A DNA stretch of 53,930 bases from Aquimarina algiphila. GTDB lineage: Bacteria; Bacteroidota; Bacteroidia; Flavobacteriales; Flavobacteriaceae. The position numbers were made by a program, and so were the translations under genes. The notes beneath the pieces were generated by a model. The model ran no database searches. It was not told the origin of the DNA and saw only the letters and a list, made by a program, of their open reading frames with translations. Each line of letters starts with the position of its first letter. Position 1 is the stretch's first letter. Shown piece after piece: positions 24,488 to 33,327 of this stretch. Where the stretch lies: assembly GCF_007489275.1 (NCBI RefSeq), contig NZ_VLNR01000082.1, positions 1-53,930 on the forward strand. The letters run 5' to 3'.

Positions 24488-26056
24488 ATGAACAAATCAC
24501 TTGTATGGGGCTTGCTATGCCTTGCCCTAACTTACGTGCAACCCACATTTGCACAACTTACAAAAACCGAATGTGATCAAAAAGCAGAAGCCGTAATCGC
24601 TTTTAAAAATGATTTTAAAGACTATCCGATTGCACTAATCGACGAGCTTATTGAATATATTACTCCTTGTGCCGATCTTGCCTATGGGAGAACCAGCCCT
24701 GCATCTGCATATGCCGCAGGATTACTTCACCTTAGAAGAGGGGGGTATACTACTTTTCCTGGAGGTAGCGTTCAAGAAACATCATATTTACACTTTTTTA
24801 GGGCGTCTTATTATAAATATCCCCCAGCAATGTTGGATCACGGCATTAATCTATTAACTAAGGGATATAGAGGAAGGCATTCTATTGCTTATGGAACTAT
24901 AGCTAATAACCTTGAAGCCTTAGTTGCTCAAGATTATAAAAAAGATATAGCGCATTATATCCTAGGGTACCTTTATTTAAAAAACTTGGTATCTAACGAG
25001 GATTTTACCAATGCTACTTTGGTTGCCAAAGCAAAAACAAATTTTGAAGCTAGTAATCACCCAATGGCAAAACATTGGTTGGCGATCATGCATTATTTTG
25101 GATATGGTGCACCTCAAAATAAGGCACTGGCAATACAAATGCTTACCGATAATAACATTCTTAATAGTACTACTTTAATAGAAACACTACAAAATCAAAA
25201 TAATGATTGGATTCCCATCTCGGCAGAGGAACGTTTGGCTTCTTTGGATAATTATGCTTCAAATAATAAAGAAATTACAATTGTAGGAAATGGGACAACC
25301 ACTTTTAAAGGGCATTTTATAGTGTATGATTGGACTGCCGCAGGAGTAAAACAATATGTTCCTGTAACCTTATCGATAACAGAAAGAGAAGATCATGGTA
25401 CATATAAAAATGTCAGTTACGAACTTATAATGAATGGAGAAACGGTGGTGAAAAATGCTCGTTATGCACAGGTTAATGCTGCCGTTAATGAATTTTATAG
25501 CGGTTTTGGTTCAAGCTTAACTCTTAAACTCCCACCACTAAAAAATGTACTACAAGACCATCCTGCTAAAAACACATTAATTCATAGTCTTACAGGTTTA
25601 TACTTTAAACAAGCTACCGTTGATGGAAAAGAAGCATTAATAGTAAAAACACCTTCTGCCAGTAAAATTGTAGAGTTTAATGAAGAAATACATACACCTA
25701 TACGAATGGTTTTATATCCTGAAGCTCCAACTTTGCCGGTAGCATCAACGGCTATTGCAGAAGCAGACATAAAAACATCAACCTCTTTAGAATTGGATAA
25801 AAATTTGGCTACGATCTCGCCAAACCCTATTGGGAATCAATTTAACATTACCTATTCTTTAGATAAAGACGCAGAAATCCAGATTTCTATTTATGATATG
25901 TTTGGACAACAACGGGTACACTTACCTGGTCAAAACAACTCGAATAGTAGCTTACAATCTACAACTATAGATAGTAGTGCTCTACCTAGTGGTACATACA
26001 TTGTGCAAATGAGGATAAACGAGCAGTATTTTACTAAAACTGTAATTAAAGAATAA
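24488..26056 (+). CDS. Exported T9SS cargo protein with Sel1-like repeats
   Basis: 522 residues. The signal peptide ends near PTFAQ (residue 22). Residues 50-220 hold Sel1/TPR-like helix pairs (DHGINLLTKGYRGRHSIAYG; KHWLAIMHYFGYGAPQNKAL). Residues 240-400 are beta-rich. The C-terminal ~80 residues are a type A T9SS sorting domain: ISPNPIGNQFNITYSL, then EIQISIYDMFGQQ and LPSGTYIVQMRINEQYFTK. This targets the protein across the outer membrane by the Bacteroidota-only type IX system. It is followed by two more exported-protein genes. The segment is visibly AT-richer than the surrounding plasmid genes. Confidence 0.9.
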   Translation: MNKSLVWGLLCLALTYVQPTFAQLTKTECDQKAEAVIAFKNDFKDYPIALIDELIEYITPCADLAYGRTSPASAYAAGLLHLRRGGYTTFPGGSVQETSYLHFFRASYYKYPPAMLDHGINLLTKGYRGRHSIAYGTIANNLEALVAQDYKKDIAHYILGYLYLKNLVSNEDFTNATLVAKAKTNFEASNHPMAKHWLAIMHYFGYGAPQNKALAIQMLTDNNILNSTTLIETLQNQNNDWIPISAEERLASLDNYASNNKEITIVGNGTTTFKGHFIVYDWTAAGVKQYVPVTLSITEREDHGTYKNVSYELIMNGETVVKNARYAQVNAAVNEFYSGFGSSLTLKLPPLKNVLQDHPAKNTLIHSLTGLYFKQATVDGKEALIVKTPSASKIVEFNEEIHTPIRMVLYPEAPTLPVASTAIAEADIKTSTSLELDKNLATISPNPIGNQFNITYSLDKDAEIQISIYDMFGQQRVHLPGQNNSNSSLQSTTIDSSALPSGTYIVQMRINEQYFTKTVIKE

Positions 26057-26078
26057 GCTAACTATACAAAATAATATT

Positions 26079-28292
26079 ATGAAATTTATATATAAAATAA
26101 TGATATTGGGTATGGTATGCCTGATCTCTAGTGCTACATATGCACAAATAGAACAATACTCAGATGACGGTACGGACAGCTGTATTGATTGTGAGGCTAA
26201 GAATAGTGGTAGTGAAAGAAGTTGTTTGTGTTTTGCCCCTTTTCATTTCACTGTTTTTAATGATCAAATAAATGCAACTACAGAAAAAGACAAATGGTTA
26301 TATGAGCAAGAGATTTTATTAGCTACTGCATGGACAGGGGTTAATTATTTTGCACAATACAACTCTCCATATGGGCTTTCTACTGACTATAATTTTGAAG
26401 AGATTCAAAGAAAGCATTTTAGAGATGTTGAAACCAATAATCTTGCTAATAAATATTTTACAAAACTAGACAACCAGATTAAAGCTATAACAAATTATGA
26501 TGAAGTAGCCTTACGAAATGCTAATCTTAATTCAAAAATACTGGATATCAGAAAAAGGGAAGGTACTACCAATCCTGTATATGGAGATTTAAAATATAAA
26601 GGGAAATTCCTAAGAAGCATGACCGATGCCGAGGTAAATAGTTTGTTAAACACAGAGTTAGTCACTAGAGATAATCAACGGGCTGCCAGAGCAGAATATA
26701 GTATACGTAGTAGTCGCTTACAAAGAATGTTAAACGAAGGGTATATTGCCAATTTTTTAGCAGGTAACTTATTGGTTCATTACAAGAGTTTAGATTATGA
26801 AGATGCCATACGTTTTATGACCACATATGATATTCGCATTGCAATAGAAGACCCAACCGTGCCTCATATTGAACCTAATAAGCCTCCTTTTTTAAATCCA
26901 AACGTTGATTATACTTTGGCAGATCACGAAGCACAGCACCTAAATACCCTTTTTCTTAGAACTGGAGGCAACATCCCACCAATGGACGGGTATACACCAC
27001 CATCAAATAATGAATTATCAGAGGAGGATGCATTATTTACTCTTGCCAGAACAAATTATGGTTATGCTACAAACAAATATATAACTGAAAGACCAGAAGT
27101 GGTTAAGGAGTTAAAGGAGTATTTTAAATACTCACAATATGACCTAAATTCAATATACCTTATAGAAAGAACCTTTCTTAGTTATACAGAGGTAAATCCT
27201 ATTTTTCCTATTGGTTTTGCTCCTAATCGCCCTGGTGAGAAGTTTATTACAGAAGACTATTTTATTAACCCTAACAGGTTGTTTAGAAGGGTTCAAATTA
27301 CCAGTGATCCCTCTAACAGAAGGTTTCGATTGTTCGAAAATGTATTACACGCTCTAGAGACTTCCCCAAATGCAAATAGAGAAGCTGAGGGTCGTATGAC
27401 AGATCATATTATGAGGGATAATGGATTTGAATTGAGCAACTATTTTACTTATGATGAAATTGCCAGGTTGTTTTACTATGATAGTAGAGCGTTTAATATA
27501 GGAACTGAGTTTTATATTACCGCTTTTTTTACAAACGACATAGGGATTAAACTATGGCAAAATGGAGTACGCTTTTTATCGATGCTTGATCGTCCTTATG
27601 TGATTGAAGGAACTAGGGCATTGCTAAACAATCAGCCGTTTGACTTTGCTTTTAGAAAGAAAGTGTATGATGTTTCTAAAGCACTTACCTTAAATCAAGA
27701 GCAAAAAGATTGGTTGATTACTAATAGAAATAAAACTGAAAATCTATACAATTACTACTCATCCCATACTAATGCGGGAACTTGGTCGAGCGAGGAGGTG
27801 ATTTTTGTCACAAATGCTATTAATGTATTAATGGCTAACCCCAGTGCAAATCCACTATTAGGGGCGGATTGTAGAAGTTTTGAATATGCTCAACCCCCTG
27901 GAGCCTTACAAAAAGGATGTGCAGTAAAAAATTTCGACCATAGATTTTATACTGCAGGCATTAGACCTAATGGTAGTCCGTATTACGGTGAAATTGATAT
28001 TAATACATCAATAATTTATTTCACCATGCCAAATGTAATTACTAATGGTCAAGCTGCTAACCTTACCGCAATAGCAGTTACAGCTGCAATAAAGGAAGCA
28101 GATGTTTACTTTTTTAATAATCCTGATGTTTCAGAATTTGGCTTAAAAGATGTTTTTAACGATGCACTTAGAACTCAATTAGCAATAGTAGGAGGTAGTT
28201 TTAGTTTCACGGCAGAACCTTTTTCTATACCTAGTCCAGCGCCTTATATTACGAGTGTTTTGGGGATAAGCAATCCTTTTGATTGTGACTGA
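26079..28292 (+). CDS. Large exported protein of unknown function
   Basis: 737 residues. The signal peptide ends near ATYAQ (residue 22), followed by a Cys-rich mature start (DSCIDCEAKNSGSERSCLCF). The rest is helical/mixed and lacks repeats. A motif DHEAQHLNTLF near residue 285 fits HExxH, the zinc-peptidase signature, but I see no supporting third ligand, so this is weak. No T9SS sorting domain is visible at the C-terminus, which ends NPFDCD. It lies 22 bases after the T9SS-cargo gene, so the two are probably co-expressed. Confidence 0.8.
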   Translation: MKFIYKIMILGMVCLISSATYAQIEQYSDDGTDSCIDCEAKNSGSERSCLCFAPFHFTVFNDQINATTEKDKWLYEQEILLATAWTGVNYFAQYNSPYGLSTDYNFEEIQRKHFRDVETNNLANKYFTKLDNQIKAITNYDEVALRNANLNSKILDIRKREGTTNPVYGDLKYKGKFLRSMTDAEVNSLLNTELVTRDNQRAARAEYSIRSSRLQRMLNEGYIANFLAGNLLVHYKSLDYEDAIRFMTTYDIRIAIEDPTVPHIEPNKPPFLNPNVDYTLADHEAQHLNTLFLRTGGNIPPMDGYTPPSNNELSEEDALFTLARTNYGYATNKYITERPEVVKELKEYFKYSQYDLNSIYLIERTFLSYTEVNPIFPIGFAPNRPGEKFITEDYFINPNRLFRRVQITSDPSNRRFRLFENVLHALETSPNANREAEGRMTDHIMRDNGFELSNYFTYDEIARLFYYDSRAFNIGTEFYITAFFTNDIGIKLWQNGVRFLSMLDRPYVIEGTRALLNNQPFDFAFRKKVYDVSKALTLNQEQKDWLITNRNKTENLYNYYSSHTNAGTWSSEEVIFVTNAINVLMANPSANPLLGADCRSFEYAQPPGALQKGCAVKNFDHRFYTAGIRPNGSPYYGEIDINTSIIYFTMPNVITNGQAANLTAIAVTAAIKEADVYFFNNPDVSEFGLKDVFNDALRTQLAIVGGSFSFTAEPFSIPSPAPYITSVLGISNPFDCD

Positions 28293-28317
28293 TAAAAAGT
28301 TTTATTAATTTAGAAAC

Positions 28318-28902
28318 ATGAAAAGTTTTATAACTATATTATTTATATTCACACTCAATCTAAATACTCATTCTGTGGATACTATTAAATTTGAAGAACT
28401 ATTAGAGGAACATCTTTCTGAAGTAAAAAAAGCTGTTAGTACCAATTTTAAAGAAAGTAATATTGAAAAAATTAAAGCTCAATTATACTTTAGCCAAAAT
28501 TTTAATATGAATTTTTATGGTATGCTTTCACATGTACTCTCTTTAGAAACTGATGAAAGTGATATTGTTAAATCTATTACGATTCATTTTGATAAAGTTA
28601 TCAATCGTCAATTTTATGACTCGTTTATTGAAAAGTATGGCGAACCTGATCATATACATGTAATCTCAAATAGAAAAATAATAAGCGAGGGTTCCATAAA
28701 AGATGATATTGGTAATGTTATCCAACATGCTAGAAAAAGTGAAGGAGACCTAATAGAAGGGACTTTTGATGAAAAACCATTATTTATGATATGGAAAAAA
28801 GAAAACTTCTATATTCAAGCCTTTTTAAGGCATAAGCAAAATATAAGTGAAATAATGTTTAATACGGAAAGTCCTCCTTTTAATGTAAAACCAAGTAAAT
28901 GA
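28318..28902 (+). CDS. Exported protein, last gene of the flavobacterial cassette
   Basis: 194 residues with a short signal peptide (SFITILFIFTLNLNTHS). The mature part is mixed alpha/beta (HFDKVINRQFYDSFIEKYGE; GTFDEKPLFMIWKKENFYIQ). No family recognised. It lies 25 bases after the previous gene and ends right against the IS3 terminal sequence, so the cassette boundary is here. Confidence 0.7.
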   Translation: MKSFITILFIFTLNLNTHSVDTIKFEELLEEHLSEVKKAVSTNFKESNIEKIKAQLYFSQNFNMNFYGMLSHVLSLETDESDIVKSITIHFDKVINRQFYDSFIEKYGEPDHIHVISNRKIISEGSIKDDIGNVIQHARKSEGDLIEGTFDEKPLFMIWKKENFYIQAFLRHKQNISEIMFNTESPPFNVKPSK

Positions 28903-28905
28903 GTC

Positions 28906-29060
28906 GTCCTAAAATAAGTTGACGATTATTGAATGATATTTAATGCAGAGCTTTTAAAAGCTCTGCATTTTTGTTGTGTATAAAATTAGGTGTTTTATAA
29001 TTTAAACTCAAATGAGGTCTACTGTTGTTATATATCTCTACAGATTCTTTAACTACAGAG
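28906..29060 (-). pseudogene. IS3-family transposase (OrfB), C-terminal remnant plus IS end
   Basis: On the minus strand VKESVEIYNNSRPHLSLNYK continues to TPNFIHNKNAELLKALH and a stop, the typical end of an IS3 integrase domain. Beyond it lies GTCAACTTATTTTAGGACGA, typical of IS3 terminal inverted repeats in Bacteroidota. The rest of the IS is missing; the match stops near 29060. Confidence 0.85.
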
Positions 29061-29152
29061 CTTAGCCCGCTAGCGTCTCGCTAGTGGCCTCAACGATTAG
29101 TTATTGTTAGTATGTAAGTAAAAAACAATCCAGATTTTTTGAAACTGGATAA

Positions 29153-29293
29153 ATAGGTGGCTCTAATCTAATTGCTGAATGGAACTTAGGGAGTACTGAG
29201 ATTGCAAATGGAACAGATGGTTTTTTCAACTTAACTGAAGCTATGCGTACAAGTAGGGATCCTCTAAATTTTAGACGATTATATACTTTATAA
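29153..29293 (+). pseudogene. Orphan 3' fragment of an unidentified gene
   Basis: An open frame beginning right after a stop, reading GGSNLIAEWNLGSTEIANGT, then FFNLTEAMRTSRDP, to a stop. It has no start and probably is the end of a gene cut by rearrangement. Confidence 0.35.
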
Positions 29294-29345
29294 ACCCATA
29301 TTAATAGTATAGTATTTCCTTATATTTCAAGGAGATACCATAATA

Positions 29346-29407
29346 ATGTCCATTTTAAGCAAACCTTATTTTCATAATGAAGCCGCAGCAATTGCACATT
29401 TAGAAAA
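29346..29407 (+). pseudogene. IS1595-family transposase, N-terminal remnant
   Basis: ATG then SILSKPYFHNEAAAIAHLE, the typical start of IS1595 transposases, with AAGGAGAT upstream. The frame is broken after residue 20, where methylase sequence begins in another frame. Confidence 0.75.
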
Positions 29408-29926
29408 TGGTTTGACCTGTTTGGAGATTTCTATGAAGCACTTGAAAGCCGAAGTAAGAAATCTAGATTAGGCCAGTTTTTTACACCAGAACATGTAGTT
29501 GATTTAATGATTCTCATGCAACATGGCAAAGATGAGGATTTAACTGGCAAAGGACTCACCATCAATGATCCGACATGTGGCTCAGGGCGTTTCCTGATTG
29601 CCTTTCACGGACATTTCCCTGGCAACTATACCTATGCTGAGGATATAGACCCAATCTGCTGCAAGATGGCGAGTATCAATATGATGCTTCATGGCTGTGA
29701 AGTAGAAGTGATACAACATAATAGCCTCAATCCCGATGATTATCAGCAAGGTTGGAAGATCAATCCAAAGATTCGTATCTATGAGCTACCAAGCATTGTT
29801 CCTATCGAAAAAGAGCAAAGTACTATCTACCAAATGTGGCAGAATCAAAAAGCCAGAACTGCTGAAGAACGAGCAGAAGCAGAACGTAAGGTTGAAGAAG
29901 AAACGCTCCGCACTGTAGGCATCTAA
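29381..29926 (+). pseudogene. Broken N6-adenine DNA methyltransferase (HsdM/Eco57I-like)
   Basis: The methylase frame is recognisable from about 29408 (WFDLFGDFYEALESRSKKSR, then GQFFTPEHVVDLM) without a start; the first in-frame ATG is at 29507. It holds the SAM-binding motif DPTCGSGRFLIAF and the following AEDIDPICCKMASINMMLHG. The catalytic NPPY/F motif is absent: after HNSLNPDDYQQGW the sequence goes to a charged helical tail (QNQKARTAEERAEAERK). It is therefore missing both its N-terminus and catalytic core and is probably inactive. QFFTP is typical of type I and type IIG methylases. Confidence 0.75.
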
Positions 29927-29952
29927 ACTGATCTATTTGCACTATTTGATGA

Positions 29953-29971
29953 GGGGGATTGATCATCCCCC
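29953..29971. terminator. Bidirectional terminator between convergent genes
   Basis: GGGGGAT/ATCCCCC stem with a 5-base loop, between the broken methylase and the minus-strand EEP gene. The T-run is short. Confidence 0.6.
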
Positions 29972-29988
29972 TTCCATCCATAAGAATC

Positions 29989-31104
29989 CTATATATTAAT
30001 TTCTGCCCAGATAACGTGATGATCACTTGCCACGTGAATTGGCTTGGTGATGTTTTCGTATGTTGTCCATTTTTTACGTCTTTTTCCTGCCCATGCTCCT
30101 TTCCTGAAAAGACCACAGGATGTTACTTTGGAAAAGAGATTTGGTGATAGCAACAGATAATCGATTTTCTTACTATCATTTCCCAACGCATAAGTTCCCA
30201 CTCCTTCAAACTCTCCAGTATCAAAAGTAGGATGCTCTCCCACATCTTTCAAATCTGTGTTTTGCAATAGTGGTTCCAACTCATTACTATCAGGTGTATC
30301 ATTCAAATCTCCAAGCACGATCACATTCTCATACCCTTTTGCTATGAGTTCTTCATAGATTTCTTTGGTGCGTTTTGACTGTGATAGTCGTTTGTTCCGA
30401 GACTGTGCATTATTACCCCCATATTTGCTCTTAAAATGATTGGGAATCACCACAATGGTTTCTCCTGAAGGTGTTGTGATCCCATATTCTGGACAATCTC
30501 TGCTGAAAATGGTTTTGCCATCAGATGCTTTATCATAAATATGGCTTTTGATGGATTGTATAGGGTATGGCTTTTTGGTCATTACACCTACATCAATACC
30601 CCTTCTATCATTACCATCTATTAACATAACCTGATCATAAGGCTTACCATTTACCTTTTTGATAATAATATCACTGAACTTTTCGAGAGATACACGATCC
30701 TCTGCCTCAATCACCGCAAGCACATCGGCGTCTACATCCTTTATGACCCTGCCCGTATTCAATACTGCCCTTTCATTAACGGGTGCAGTTTTTAGTTCCA
30801 CCCAACCAATCCAGTCTGCCCGTCCGTTAGCAACTACTTCTATTGGCTTCTGTCTGGGGCGTTTCACAATTCTACCTCTGATTTTGCGCAGGATAGCGAA
30901 TTTTCCCTGATCGCTCTTTTCCATTCCCAATGATTTTAAAAGCGTTTTGATGCGTCTTTTGTCACTTGCTGAATAGGTTGCTTGCTCAAAAATAGTATTT
31001 AGCTCACTCACCCCATTAATGACTTCTCTGCTAATCGTGTTAGATTCGTTGAATGCTTTGGGTCTGTCGAACAGATTTTCGACGTTAAATGCTGCAATTT
31101 TCAT
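29989..31104 (-). CDS. Endonuclease/exonuclease/phosphatase (EEP) family protein
   Basis: 371 residues. EEP-fold signatures in order: AAFNVENLFDRP at the N-terminus (metal-binding Asn and Glu), VIEAEDRVSLEKF near residue 135, IPNHFKSKYGGNN near 215, VLGDLNDTPDSNEL near 265 (catalytic Asp/Asn) and ASDHHVIWAEI at the C-terminus (catalytic Asp-His). No signal peptide. Substrate cannot be told from sequence: members hydrolyse DNA, RNA or phosphoesters. It is a single gene between convergent and divergent units and looks like a chromosomal-type accessory gene picked up by the plasmid. Confidence 0.92.
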   Translation of the reverse strand: MKIAAFNVENLFDRPKAFNESNTISREVINGVSELNTIFEQATYSASDKRRIKTLLKSLGMEKSDQGKFAILRKIRGRIVKRPRQKPIEVVANGRADWIGWVELKTAPVNERAVLNTGRVIKDVDADVLAVIEAEDRVSLEKFSDIIIKKVNGKPYDQVMLIDGNDRRGIDVGVMTKKPYPIQSIKSHIYDKASDGKTIFSRDCPEYGITTPSGETIVVIPNHFKSKYGGNNAQSRNKRLSQSKRTKEIYEELIAKGYENVIVLGDLNDTPDSNELEPLLQNTDLKDVGEHPTFDTGEFEGVGTYALGNDSKKIDYLLLSPNLFSKVTSCGLFRKGAWAGKRRKKWTTYENITKPIHVASDHHVIWAEINI

Positions 31105-31196
31105 ACTTACTTATTTTGATGTGAATAATGAATTACAATGTTAAAGGGGTAATTCAATTATGGATTATGACGTGTGAAAAAGAGAGGCTATTGAAC

Positions 31197-32546
31197 CTAA
31201 AAATTGAATGCTAGTCCAACATTAATCGTGTAAAGAAATTGTTTACCATCTGTAATGGGGAGTTTGTCAGCCTGATTGGCAGTCTGAAAGATTTGATACC
31301 CGTCGTTTGGCATTAAGTCGCTCTGCCAGAATTGGGTCAGTACATACACTTCACCTAACCCAAATTTTGCACCTCGATTAATATCGACACCTAATCGAAA
31401 CATTCCGTAAATAGGTGTTGCATTGTAATCAACCGTATCTTTGTATGAGTCCTCTCTGACAGAACCGTTTGACAGATGATCTACATCATTAAACCTTAAG
31501 AGATTGGTTTCAAAGAAATTGTATCCAGCCCCTACATCAAATGTGTATCTACCAAGAACATTCATCCTAACCAAAAGTCCTGAACTAGCCTGAGTCATCT
31601 GTAATGCAATGTCCTCTTCTGAGACAATTTCAGAAAACTCTCTGCCATCCCCTCCACCGACATATGAAGATGATAGAAAGAATGTCTTATCTGAATTGTC
31701 CATATTGTAAGTATTCTGGTCTAAACGCACAAAAGCATATGGTGAAATATAGGTTTTTCCTCCTATCTTAAAACCTTTCGATAATCTACGTCCATATAAA
31801 AGGTCAGGTACACGCGACCTCCCCTTACTTCTCCAATTATCCCCAAGTCTGTTTTTCCAAACCGTTGCACCCACATAGACAAGGTTTTTACGATTGATTT
31901 CCTGAAAATTGTTACGCTGATTAAGCACAATCTCTCGTAAATTTACTTTTTGGAAATATGCTTTGAATCTATTATTCGCACCGTTAGAAGCAAGGTTCAT
32001 TTCACGAATGATTCTATATTTTTTCTCCAAATTAGCAACAATTTCAACAGCTTTGACAACTCCTAACACTTCTAAAGCATCTCCTGTAGTTGGAGCATTA
32101 TTTTCTTTATTGTTATTTATATTTCTATCCTGACTAGCTAAACGTTTGGATACTTCATCGACAATATCTGCCCAATCTCCGACCTCTTCTAAATCCTTCT
32201 GAAGTTGATTAAACTCACGTTCATATATTCTTTCTTGATACGATAACGCTTCATCTGAATATTTTAATCTGAATATAGGACGATTTATAAGATAATTGGT
32301 TGAGAACATTATTTCTTCATATGGCATAAAATATATGGTACGCTCAGGTGAAGAAATATATACTCCTATACGAATGGGTAAGGTGTTTTTGACACGGAAA
32401 TATTCTTTATTAATTGAAGTTACATTCACCCATTTAAGAGGAGGTGGAAGATCCTTTTTACGTTGTGAATGAATCGTTGTATAAGTGCATAATGCAAAGC
32501 ATAGCACTAACAAATGGCTGCTCGCCAAAGCCTTTGATAGTAACAT
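31197..32546 (-). CDS. Outer-membrane beta-barrel-like protein
   Basis: 449 residues. A signal peptide (LVLCFALCTYTTIHSQ) is followed by a segment with a probable coiled coil (about residues 95-150, YEREFNQLQKDLEEVGDWAD). The C-terminal half has alternating aromatic strands typical of outer-membrane barrels (GKTYISPYAFVRLDQNTYN; RYTFDVGAGYNFFE; FGLGEVYVLTQFWQSD) and ends with LYTINVGLAFNF, a terminal Phe as expected for barrel assembly. Function unknown. It is divergent from the small acidic gene at 32695. Confidence 0.8.
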   Translation of the reverse strand: MLLSKALASSHLLVLCFALCTYTTIHSQRKKDLPPPLKWVNVTSINKEYFRVKNTLPIRIGVYISSPERTIYFMPYEEIMFSTNYLINRPIFRLKYSDEALSYQERIYEREFNQLQKDLEEVGDWADIVDEVSKRLASQDRNINNNKENNAPTTGDALEVLGVVKAVEIVANLEKKYRIIREMNLASNGANNRFKAYFQKVNLREIVLNQRNNFQEINRKNLVYVGATVWKNRLGDNWRSKGRSRVPDLLYGRRLSKGFKIGGKTYISPYAFVRLDQNTYNMDNSDKTFFLSSSYVGGGDGREFSEIVSEEDIALQMTQASSGLLVRMNVLGRYTFDVGAGYNFFETNLLRFNDVDHLSNGSVREDSYKDTVDYNATPIYGMFRLGVDINRGAKFGLGEVYVLTQFWQSDLMPNDGYQIFQTANQADKLPITDGKQFLYTINVGLAFNF

Positions 32547-32694
32547 AATATGAAGTTTTTTGGTTTTCCTTTAATGCGGGGGATAATGCTTAAAATTAGC
32601 ACTTTACAATTAATTAGGGAATATCCCCTCTGTTAATCAATTGTTAACTTTTTGACTGTAAGGTTATTACATAAAAACAATTTCGGATGAGACA

Positions 32695-33327
32695 ATGCTA
32701 GATAAGGAAATAAAACAACAGGCTCGCGAAATCGCTATAGAAAGTGAAATACAAGAAAAAAGCGAACAAGTTAAAGAAATAAGGGAATTAGGATTATCCC
32801 AAGCCACTTTAGATAATATACCCGATGATGCTAAAACAATACTTGACGAAGCTTTGGAAAAAGAACTCTTGCGCCGTGAAGGTACGTTAGAAGAAAATGA
32901 AAAGAAATATGAAGCGGCTAAAATCAATGTTTACATGGATAAAAACGGAAATATTGAGGAAAAAATGGTCATTGCCAGTTACACTTATATAGATGGTGTG
33001 GAACATATTAAACTCAATGCGTTTGGCTATGACAGGCTACCTCCTGATATACAGGAAGCTTACGGTAAAAAAGAAGATGTAGTTGACCAATGGATTCCAC
33101 TGGATGAAAGAGCAAGAATACTAGATAATGCCTATACTGATTACGCTTTCAAGGATAACAAAGGCTATGATAGCTGGGAAGCATATCGTGATGGTGAAGG
33201 TTACGGTAAAAAAGAAGAAGTGTCTGAAAAAATCACCATTGAACGCGCTCAGGATGTAGATGAGATTTCAGCACCACGCGAAACTCCTGATGTTGAGCAG
33301 GATGATACCCCTAAACTCCTTAAATAA
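32695..33327 (+). CDS. Acidic protein with an EISAP C-terminal motif, copy 1
   Basis: 210 residues, no signal peptide. The N-terminal ~80 residues form a charged helix or coiled coil (IKQQAREIAIESEIQEKSEQ). The middle holds a strand-rich domain (NVYMDKNGNIEEKMVIASYT) and two similar helices (AYGKKEDVVDQ; GYGKKEEVSEK). The C-terminal part reads VDEISAPRETPDVEQ, almost identical to the end of the otherwise different protein at 43432-43998. Stop and next (minus) stop abut with no gap. Function unknown. Confidence 0.75.
   Translation: MLDKEIKQQAREIAIESEIQEKSEQVKEIRELGLSQATLDNIPDDAKTILDEALEKELLRREGTLEENEKKYEAAKINVYMDKNGNIEEKMVIASYTYIDGVEHIKLNAFGYDRLPPDIQEAYGKKEDVVDQWIPLDERARILDNAYTDYAFKDNKGYDSWEAYRDGEGYGKKEEVSEKITIERAQDVDEISAPRETPDVEQDDTPKLLK

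Noticed and set aside
26920..26955. HEAQH as a metalloprotease active site in the 737-residue exported protein
   Set aside because: No downstream third ligand or other peptidase motif; a five-residue match in a large protein is weak.
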